Below are positions 11,710-17,988 of a stretch of 17,988 nt of DNA, in pieces. The translations under genes were made by a program, and so were the position numbers. The stretch comes from Verrucomicrobiota bacterium. Its GTDB lineage: Bacteria; Verrucomicrobiota; Verrucomicrobiia; Chthoniobacterales; UBA10450. The DNA is taken from positions 1 through 17,988 of the forward strand of contig QHOM01000034.1 of NCBI GenBank assembly GCA_003218785.1, read 5' to 3'. Positions within the stretch are counted from its first letter, which is position 1. The number at the start of each line of letters is the position of its first letter. Under the pieces are notes generated by a model, which was given only the letters and a program-made list of their open reading frames with translations, did not search any database and had not been told where the DNA came from.

Positions 11710-13766
11710 TGGAAATCTCGCAACCGCTCGCCGAGCTTGATTGGATACCGCGTCCGCGTTTGCTCGCGCTGCGCCGTCTCGGCATCGAGGCGGTGGGAGA
11801 TTTGCTCACCCATTTTCCGCGGCGTTATGAAGATCGATATCAGTTTCCACATTTTCCGCGCGAGGAAAGTGATGTCCCGATTTGTCTTTGTGGCGAGGTA
11901 ATCAAAACTTCGCTGCGCCGTTTTGGCGGATGGAAGAAAATCTTCGAGGCCACACTGGAAGAATCGAGCCCGAACGCGTTAAGCGAGACGCTGGTGTGTC
12001 GCTGGTTCAACTTGCATTATGTGCAGAAGATGATCGCGACCGGGCAGCGCATGGTCGTGTTTGGCAAACCACGTCTGCGGGGAAAGAGGATCTGCATGGA
12101 TCACCCAGAGTTCGAGGTTATCGAGAATGACGAGGAGATTTCGATCCATTTTCGGCGTATCACACCCATTTATCCGGCGACGGAAGGTCTTTCACAGGGC
12201 GCTCTGCGTAGCATCATTTACCGGTTGTTGAATGAAATTTCCGATGAGCCACTAGAAACGTTGGCACCGGGCGGTCTGGTTCACGGGAAAAGAGGTGATG
12301 CGATTCGCGCGATTCATTTCCCGGAAAATTGGGAGGCGCGTGACGCCGCTCGCGAGCATCTGGTTCTTTCCGAATTCTTCGCGATGCAAATGCTGATCGC
12401 ATCGCGACGCTCCGACGCATCGATTCGCGTTGGCCAGGCACACTGTGGGTCTGGCGCGCTGCTCGACAAATTTCTTAAGGCGTTACCATTCGAGTTGACG
12501 GGCGCGCAGTCGAAAGTGATCGTGGAAATTCGGCGCGATCTCGCAGCGCGCCATCCGATGAACCGTTTGCTGCAAGGCGATGTGGGTTCAGGCAAAACTG
12601 TCGTGGCGATCGCCGCGATGTTACTCGCGGTTGAGGCGGGATATCAGGCCGCATTCATGGCGCCAACACAAATTCTGGGTGAGCAGCATTACGCCGTCTT
12701 GCGGCGCTGGCTCGAACCGCTCGGCGTGCGCATGGCCCTGCGAACGGCAGCGCGCCAGGAAGAAAGTTTTCTCCCTTTGGTTGCCGGTGATGAAAATGCG
12801 GACGTAATCGTCGGGACGCATGCGCTTCTTTACGACACGGTTTCGTTCTCGAATTTGGGGCTCGTCGTCATTGATGAGCAGCATAAATTCGGTGTCGCGC
12901 AACGCGCCAGACTGACGGCCCGCGAACCAGCGCCCGATGTGCTGGTGATGACGGCTACACCGATTCCGCGCACGCTAACGATGACTATTTACGGCGATCT
13001 CGATGTTTCGATTATCGATGAGATGCCGCGTAACCGGGGAAAAATAGTTACTGCGGTGCGTGACGAATCGAAACTCGGCGAGGTCCTCAGCTTTTTGCGA
13101 ACACAATTGGAAGCTGGACGACAACTCTACGTGATTTATCCGTTGATCGATGAGAGTGAAAAGTTGGACGTGAAAGCGGCCTCGGCCGAGTACGAGTTAT
13201 GGCGGGAACGGTTGCACCCGTATTGCTGTGAATTACTTCACGGCCGTATTCCGGCCGCGGAGAAGCAGGAAATCATGGAACGATTCCGTCGCGGCGAGAC
13301 CAGCGCATTGATAAGCACTACAGTGATCGAGATCGGGATCGATGTTCCTAACGCCAGTGTGATGCTCGTGGAAAACTCTGAACGTTTTGGACTGGCGCAG
13401 CTTCATCAACTTCGCGGGCGGATCGGCCGCGGAGAACATAAATCGTATTGCATTTTTCTAACATCCGACCAATCCAAGGAGACTTCGGGAAAACTCGCCG
13501 TCTTGGAGAGAACAAGCAATGGGTTCGAAGTGGCTGAAGCAGACTGGGACTTGCGTGGACCGGGCGATTTGCTTGGCACAGCACAAAGCGGCCTGCCGGC
13601 GCTTAAGATCGGCAATTTGAAGTCGGATGCGGGCTTGATGCGGCGCGCGCGTGCGGCGGCCACGTCGATCTTCGAGGCCGACCCACGCCTGGAATTGCCT
13701 GAGAATCAACGTTTCCGGCGTTTGGTTGTCGAACAACAGGGACGAACTTTTTCCAACGTGAGCTAA
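11709..13766 (+). CDS. recG: ATP-dependent DNA helicase RecG
   Basis: This 685-residue branch-migrating helicase remodels stalled forks and Holliday junctions; the length is normal for the family. The N-terminal wedge/OB domain (about residues 50-150) is followed by the helicase core. Walker A is GDVGSGKT (290-297), Walker B is VIDEQHKFG (DEQH at 389-392), and motif III is MTATPIPRTL. The C-terminal RecA-like domain contains the ISTTVIEIGIDVPNASVM block and the HQLRGRIGRG motif VI, then the YCIFLT and GPGDLLGTAQSGLP regions typical of the RecG end. It starts one base into the recJ stop and ends one base into the start of the protease gene. All helicase motifs look intact. Confidence 0.97.
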   Translation: MEISQPLAELDWIPRPRLLALRRLGIEAVGDLLTHFPRRYEDRYQFPHFPREESDVPICLCGEVIKTSLRRFGGWKKIFEATLEESSPNALSETLVCRWFNLHYVQKMIATGQRMVVFGKPRLRGKRICMDHPEFEVIENDEEISIHFRRITPIYPATEGLSQGALRSIIYRLLNEISDEPLETLAPGGLVHGKRGDAIRAIHFPENWEARDAAREHLVLSEFFAMQMLIASRRSDASIRVGQAHCGSGALLDKFLKALPFELTGAQSKVIVEIRRDLAARHPMNRLLQGDVGSGKTVVAIAAMLLAVEAGYQAAFMAPTQILGEQHYAVLRRWLEPLGVRMALRTAARQEESFLPLVAGDENADVIVGTHALLYDTVSFSNLGLVVIDEQHKFGVAQRARLTAREPAPDVLVMTATPIPRTLTMTIYGDLDVSIIDEMPRNRGKIVTAVRDESKLGEVLSFLRTQLEAGRQLYVIYPLIDESEKLDVKAASAEYELWRERLHPYCCELLHGRIPAAEKQEIMERFRRGETSALISTTVIEIGIDVPNASVMLVENSERFGLAQLHQLRGRIGRGEHKSYCIFLTSDQSKETSGKLAVLERTSNGFEVAEADWDLRGPGDLLGTAQSGLPALKIGNLKSDAGLMRRARAAATSIFEADPRLELPENQRFRRLVVEQQGRTFSNVS

Positions 13767-15286
13767 TGAAGAATCTAGCGAAATTCTTGCTTTTTGTCCT
13801 GCTGGTCAGCGTGGGAATTTCCGCGCTCTACGACTACCGCCTCAAACACGGAGGGTTGAATCTGCCTTCGACTCGAACGCCGGAAAAGTACACGCTGGCC
13901 TCGTCTCCGAACGTAGATCCAAAGCAAGTCGCATCGCTTGAGGCATTGAACCGGGAGCGCCGCGCACTCGTCAGTAGCGTGATCCCGTCCGTTGTAGCCG
14001 TGAAAACATCCAAGAAGATTCTCATACCGCGGGAACGCGGGCTCGATCTCTTCGAGTTTTTCTACGGGAACCAGCGACAATTTCGGAATCCAAATGACCA
14101 GGCTTTGGTTCAAAATTCGCTCGGTTCCGGCGTAATTGTGACGAATGAGGGACACATTATCACGAACAATCACGTGGTCGATCAGGTCGATGAGATCGAA
14201 GTGCAATTAAGTGATGGCCGGACGAAAAAAGCACGGTTAGTTGGCGCAGATTCTCAGGTCGACTTGGCTGTGCTCAAAATCGACGACCCAGGGGTCAAGC
14301 CTCTCAAACTGGCCGATTCGGACACGGTACAGGCCGGAGACTTTGTTTTGGCCATTGGCAATCCATTCGGATTCGAGGAAACGGTTACCGACGGCATTAT
14401 CAGTTCGAAAATGCGGCCAAACCGCACCGACGCTTTCGGGGATCTCCTTCAAACAAACGCCGCAATTAATCCCGGCAACAGCGGAGGTCCATTGATTAAT
14501 CTTCGCGGCGAAGTCGTTGGGATCAATACTGCGATCATTTCACGCAGTGGCGGTTCACAGGGAATCGGTTTTGCCATTCCGTCAAACACGATTCGTACCG
14601 CCCTCGAGAGCTTGCTGAAACAAGGTCGGATCATTCGCGGTTACCTCGGAATCCAGACGCGTGCATTGCAGCCTGGCCAGAATGCCGCGGAGACTGAGGG
14701 CGTGACGGTAGAGGAAGTAGTGCCCGGGTCGCCCGCAGCTCAAGCGAAATTGCAACGCGGCGACGTCATCCGCAAATTCAATGGTCGCGGAGTGAAGAAT
14801 ATAAATGCGCTGAGGAGTATCGTGGCGCAGACAGAGTTGAATAAAAATGTTGAACTCGAAATCGTGCGCGACGGCAAATCGCTGAATGTGACCACTCAGA
14901 TCAAAGAGGAGCCAGCCAATTATGAAACCGCCGGGGTTTTGCCACCGCGAGGCCAGTCTCCACCCCCATCCCCGGGACAACAGAACGATCAAGAAGCGAG
15001 CGGCGGTCCGCTAGCGTCGATTCACATCGATGAGTTGACGCCTCAAATGGCGCGTCAGCTTGATCTTCCGAACAATGTGCAGGGGGTGGTAGTCACAAGT
15101 GTCGATCCGGATAGTGGCGTGGCCGAATTGCAAAAGGGCGACGTCATAGAGGAGGTCAACCAGCAACCGATAACGTCAGTTTCGGATTACAATAAGATCG
15201 CCGCTTCGATCGATCCCAGCCAACCGCAGGTCCTCTCGGTATGCCGGCATCGCATGCGTTCGTTTCTCGTCTTGCGGCCGCGCTAA
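13766..15286 (+). CDS. HtrA/DegP-family periplasmic serine protease with two PDZ domains
   Basis: This 506-residue trypsin-like protease/chaperone degrades misfolded envelope proteins. The N-terminal hydrophobic segment LAKFLLFVLLVSVGISALYD (about residues 4-23) is an uncleaved anchor or signal peptide. The catalytic triad is H136 (ITNNHVVD), D166 (SQVDLAVLKI) and S239 (NPGNSGGPLI). The first PDZ domain is at about 285-385 and the second at about 410-500, separated by a Pro/Gln-rich linker (PPRGQSPPPSPGQQ). Both PDZ domains keep the GSPAA- or DPDSG-type carboxylate-binding turns. The C-terminus, VCRHRMRSFLVLRPR, is usual for PVC-type homologues. The start codon overlaps the recG stop (TAATG), making it the third gene of a recJ-recG-htrA unit. 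The pairing of repair and envelope proteolysis in one transcript is of unknown meaning. Confidence 0.95.
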   Translation: MKNLAKFLLFVLLVSVGISALYDYRLKHGGLNLPSTRTPEKYTLASSPNVDPKQVASLEALNRERRALVSSVIPSVVAVKTSKKILIPRERGLDLFEFFYGNQRQFRNPNDQALVQNSLGSGVIVTNEGHIITNNHVVDQVDEIEVQLSDGRTKKARLVGADSQVDLAVLKIDDPGVKPLKLADSDTVQAGDFVLAIGNPFGFEETVTDGIISSKMRPNRTDAFGDLLQTNAAINPGNSGGPLINLRGEVVGINTAIISRSGGSQGIGFAIPSNTIRTALESLLKQGRIIRGYLGIQTRALQPGQNAAETEGVTVEEVVPGSPAAQAKLQRGDVIRKFNGRGVKNINALRSIVAQTELNKNVELEIVRDGKSLNVTTQIKEEPANYETAGVLPPRGQSPPPSPGQQNDQEASGGPLASIHIDELTPQMARQLDLPNNVQGVVVTSVDPDSGVAELQKGDVIEEVNQQPITSVSDYNKIAASIDPSQPQVLSVCRHRMRSFLVLRPR

Positions 15287-15295
15287 ATAGTGCCT

Positions 15296-15314
15296 GCGGC
15301 TGGAGGACAGCCGC
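15296..15314. terminator. Hairpin between convergent genes, possible bidirectional terminator
   Basis: GCGGCT (15296-15301) and AGCCGC (15309-15314) pair around a 7-base loop, in the 41-base gap between the protease gene and the opposing CADD-like gene. No T run follows, so it may be a REP-type element rather than a classic terminator. Confidence 0.5.
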
Positions 15315-15327
15315 CTCTACACCAAAT

Positions 15328-15999
15328 TCAGCACCCGATCGCGTGACGGCGGCAAACGCCGGAAAGCATTTCCCAGAGCGCGTTGAGAACGCGATTCACG
15401 GAGGCTTTTACGGACTCGAAATTGCGATTGTCGACGTGCGCCCCGAGCATCTTACGCTCGGCGGCAGAATGTTCACGATCGGCTTCGATGTGGACGCTGA
15501 AGTAACGGTAATGCGCGGGATTAATGAAGCCGTAATGTTTCTTCAACCCGTCGATCTTGGATTCACAGATCGCTGGAATTTGACTCTCGTATGCGTACAG
15601 CGCGGCGAGACCTTCCGCAGTCGATCCGTCGCCGCAAACCGCTCGGAACGTGTCGATCAAATTTTTCGTCTCCGGCCATTTCTCTGTGTTTCGCACGTTC
15701 ACATCGTCAACGCCGAGGCCTTCGGTGAATTTGAGCCAAAGTTCAGGATGATTCGGTGAGCCGGCTTCTTCATCGATCAAATTTTTGAGCAACTGTTTTC
15801 GCGTCGGTTGATCGCCGCATTTCGCGTGCGCCGCCGACAGATACGTCGGAAACGCCGCCACATGGTGATAGTACTGCCGCGCATAGTCAGCGAGCGCCTC
15901 TCTGCTCAGTTCCCCGCGTGTCCACGCGAGATAAAACGGATGTTTCAAGAGATGCTTTTCTGCGATGTCATTGTCGATCTCGTCCAGATGTGTGTTCAT
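15328..15999 (-). CDS. CADD-like di-metal oxygenase, TenA/PqqC-fold (likely p-aminobenzoate synthesis)
   Basis: This 223-residue all-helical protein is of the CADD family, named after the Chlamydia protein associating with death domains. In C. trachomatis, CADD is a self-sacrificing Fe:Mn oxygenase that makes para-aminobenzoate from one of its own tyrosines. Taking the Chlamydia ligands as E81, H88, E142, H174, D178 and H181, a constant offset of 4 gives E77, H84, E138, H170, D174 and H177 here, and all are present (DEEAGSPNHPELW, YAYESQIP, HIEADREHS). The same offset places a tyrosine at Y23 (the sacrificial Y27) and lysine K148 (K152). Comparison with the Chlamydia protein is from memory. 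A GGAG Shine-Dalgarno (16007-16010 on the plus strand) precedes the ATG. It lies next to treS-mak with no obvious pathway link. Confidence 0.88.
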   Translation of the reverse strand: MNTHLDEIDNDIAEKHLLKHPFYLAWTRGELSREALADYARQYYHHVAAFPTYLSAAHAKCGDQPTRKQLLKNLIDEEAGSPNHPELWLKFTEGLGVDDVNVRNTEKWPETKNLIDTFRAVCGDGSTAEGLAALYAYESQIPAICESKIDGLKKHYGFINPAHYRYFSVHIEADREHSAAERKMLGAHVDNRNFESVKASVNRVLNALWEMLSGVCRRHAIGC

Positions 16000-16027
16000 T
16001 TAGTTTCTCCGGTAACATTTTTTCGCT

Positions 16028-16108
16028 AGCCACAGATTGACACGGATTTTCACAGATAAGGGAATAGAATTTTCGTTTCTCTGTGTTTAATCCGTATTTA
16101 CCTGTGGC
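16028..16108. repeat. Palindromic repeat built from CACAGATT-type words
   Basis: The left arm (16028-16060) reiterates CCACAGATT/GACACGGATT/TTCACAGATAA. The right arm (about 16079-16108) reiterates CTCTGTGTTTAATCCGT/ATTTACCTGTGGC. The two arms are imperfectly complementary. It fills the gap between the CADD-like gene and the treS-mak gene, both on the minus strand. Confidence 0.85.
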
Positions 16109-16113
16109 AGAAT

Positions 16114-17988
16114 TCAAGCTGAACGCAAAATGTGTTTAATGCCGCGGATCGGGATGACGACCCAGTCGGGGCGATGGTTTAGTTCGTAGCCGATTTCGTA
16201 AACGGCTTTGTCGAGCAAATATGCTTCAAGCATGATTTGCTGATCGTCGGGATTTTGCGGGACAAAGATCGCGCCGGACGTTGTCTTTAAATAGCTTTGC
16301 AAAAAGATGCTGCTCATTTGGCGATACCAGAGATCGGCCCAACGTTCAAGGAACGGCATGTCTTCGGTACGCATGGCCGGCTGCCAGAGCGCACTGTAAG
16401 CGGCGTATTGAAACGATCGCATCATGCCGGAGACATCGCGCAGGGTCGAGCGCTTCAGTTTCCGCTCGCCAAGCGCTCGCGCCGGTTCGCCTTCGAAATC
16501 GAGAATGATGAAATCTTTTCCAGTATAAAGCACCTGGCCGAGATGATAATCGCCGTGAATCCGGATTTTCGAAGCATTAGTGCGACGGTCGAGAAGCCGT
16601 TTTTCGCGCGCGAGTATTTCTTGCTCCGTAGCGAGCACTACTTTCGCTTCGTCTCGAAATGCTGCGGAGAGGTCTGGCAATTTCTTTTCCAGAAGAGTAA
16701 ACGCGCGCCGCACCGATGCGCGCATTGTTTGGTAAACAGAGCGCTGCGCCATGGCATTGAACGGCTCGGGCGCAAAGGCGCGATCATCCACGCGCGAGGC
16801 GAGCGCAAGATGCAATTCACCCGTGCGTTGTCCGAGCAGCTTTGCTTTTTCAGGATAAACGCCACCCATCAATTCATCGAGAACTGAGCCGGGCGGGGTG
16901 GTTCGATTCTGGAGATCGGCTTTGCGGCCAAGCACACGTTCGTAATAGCGGCCAACCGCGTCCAGTGTTAGCGCCCAGCCGTCACTTTCGCTCATGGCCG
17001 CGCTCTGCAACAGACAGACAACGGTCGGCTCGGATTTTTCGTGACGATATTCGAGCGCGCCGACGAAAGCTGGCACATTAGAAAAATTGGCGCGCTCAGT
17101 CAGGAACCGGGTAATTTCGACATCAGGATTAACGCCATCCTCGAGCTTGCGGTAGATTTTGAGGAAGAATTTATTGTCGAAAAGCATTGAGGAGTTGCTC
17201 TGCTCCCCACCTAAAACTTGCGATTTGTCCACGGCGACCGAAGAATCCGCCGCCATTGCCTTGCTCGCGATGCCGACGAGATCGCCGGCATGCCCCTTCA
17301 TAATCTGCCGTTGGACGATCGCCTCAAATAATTGAGAGCGAAACTTCGCATCCCACACTGCGTCATACAGAATGGTTTCTTCGGCACCGGCGAGGCGGGC
17401 GATGATCGCGTGCGGCGCGCTCCGAGAAACAGCACGCGCAGCATTACCCGACGCAATCTTTACCGGGAGGGCATAAGTTTCCGTGGGACCATCGACATAG
17501 CTTACCACCACGAACCAAAAGCGCGCCGCGTCTGCATCTGACGAGACACCCGGCTGCTCCACCACTTTAAGTTCGCGGAGAGTCCGCGCCTTCGAGCCAA
17601 ACCAGCGACAGGTCTGGATGTAATTGGGCAGAATTTCGCGTTCGAGCAGCGCGCGCTGACCATCGTTGAGCAAGGTATGTAGGTCGGCCGGCGCATTGAT
17701 CGTTGGCACAACCCGCCTCTTCGAGATGCGCCGGCCATTGGTCTGCGGTTGCAATGCGAACCAGTAATACGCATGAGGGCCAAGCGTAATAACGTAAGGT
17801 GATTTTTTGATTGGGCGAAACAGATTGCGGCTAAAGACTTCCATCGGCACACAGCCGGCGAAGCGCGCCAGATCCAACTCCACCGATTGCGCGAAACGCG
17901 AGAGATTTACCACCACAACAATGGTCTCCTTCTCGTACCGGCGAAGAAATGCCAGAACCTTCGCGTTATCGGGATGGAGAAATTCAAG
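16114..17988 (-). CDS. Trehalose synthase/maltokinase fusion TreS-Mak (5' part outside window)
   Basis: This open frame of 625 residues runs off the right edge. The first 75 or so visible residues, including FLHPDNAKVLAFLRRYEKE, NLSRFAQSVELDLARFAG and FRPIKKSPYVITLGPHAYYW, are the C-terminal beta domain of a TreS-type alpha-amylase family enzyme, which interconverts maltose and trehalose. A linker follows, then a complete maltokinase that phosphorylates maltose to maltose-1-phosphate. Its N-terminal cap has LLEREILPNYIQTCRWFGSK, and the kinase core has RIHGDYHLGQVLYTGKDFII (HGDYH at 16543-16557) and LDFEGEPAR. The C-terminus is intact (PDWVVIPIRGIKHILRSA). The missing 5' part would hold the TreS catalytic barrel. 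Such fusions feed the GlgE route to alpha-glucan or serve trehalose turnover in osmotic stress. Confidence 0.93.
   Translation of the reverse strand, partial: LEFLHPDNAKVLAFLRRYEKETIVVVVNLSRFAQSVELDLARFAGCVPMEVFSRNLFRPIKKSPYVITLGPHAYYWFALQPQTNGRRISKRRVVPTINAPADLHTLLNDGQRALLEREILPNYIQTCRWFGSKARTLRELKVVEQPGVSSDADAARFWFVVVSYVDGPTETYALPVKIASGNAARAVSRSAPHAIIARLAGAEETILYDAVWDAKFRSQLFEAIVQRQIMKGHAGDLVGIASKAMAADSSVAVDKSQVLGGEQSNSSMLFDNKFFLKIYRKLEDGVNPDVEITRFLTERANFSNVPAFVGALEYRHEKSEPTVVCLLQSAAMSESDGWALTLDAVGRYYERVLGRKADLQNRTTPPGSVLDELMGGVYPEKAKLLGQRTGELHLALASRVDDRAFAPEPFNAMAQRSVYQTMRASVRRAFTLLEKKLPDLSAAFRDEAKVVLATEQEILAREKRLLDRRTNASKIRIHGDYHLGQVLYTGKDFIILDFEGEPARALGERKLKRSTLRDVSGMMRSFQYAAYSALWQPAMRTEDMPFLERWADLWYRQMSSIFLQSYLKTTSGAIFVPQNPDDQQIMLEAYLLDKAVYEIGYELNHRPDWVVIPIRGIKHILRSA

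Overview
The window reads as a chromosomal segment of a Gram-negative soil-type bacterium, most plausibly a verrucomicrobium (PVC superphylum). This is an inference from gene content: futalosine-route menaquinone genes (mqnE, mqnA), a CADD-type self-sacrificing oxygenase, a TreS-maltokinase fusion, a DUF2934 protein, and many palindromic intergenic repeats. No rRNA or tRNA gene was seen to confirm it.

Region 1 (1 to about 4756) is the most notable part: the promoter-proximal end of an integron. A minus-strand gene cut by the left edge encodes the N-terminal domain of an integron tyrosine recombinase (IntI). It faces an attI-like region that ends at a GTTAGGT crossover site (304-310). Six single-gene cassettes follow, all on the plus strand: two GNAT acetyltransferases, a SnoaL/NTF2-like protein, a HAD hydrolase, a two-helix membrane protein, and a Tat-signal aldo/keto reductase. 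Five long attC sites (about 93-125 bases) separate them. Each has complementary R boxes and GC-rich arms with one unpaired A. Variant R boxes match between the two ends of the same cassette, which fixes the cassette boundaries. The sixth attC is degenerate and marks the probable end of the array.

Region 2 (about 4757-7060) holds small genes and repeats: a gene-poor stretch, a small coiled-coil protein, a DUF2934 protein, a four-helix PF04020-type membrane protein, and a minus-strand ECF sigma factor.

Region 3 (7058-15286) is the core-genome part. mqnE and mqnA encode two early steps of menaquinone synthesis through futalosine. A perfect 9-9-9 inverted repeat lies between the sigma gene and mqnE. 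A convergent DUF2939 protein follows. Then comes a tightly coupled recJ-recG-htrA operon, with one-base stop/start overlaps, for DNA repair and envelope protein quality control.

Region 4 (15287-17988) is on the minus strand. It has a CADD-like gene, probably for para-aminobenzoate and hence folate, and the 3' two thirds of a treS-maltokinase fusion for trehalose/maltose conversion and maltose-1-phosphate formation.

Four different intergenic repeats share one design: two inverted arms, each made of a short word reiterated in degenerate form. They sit against gene ends and in several cases supply start or stop context or terminal codons.
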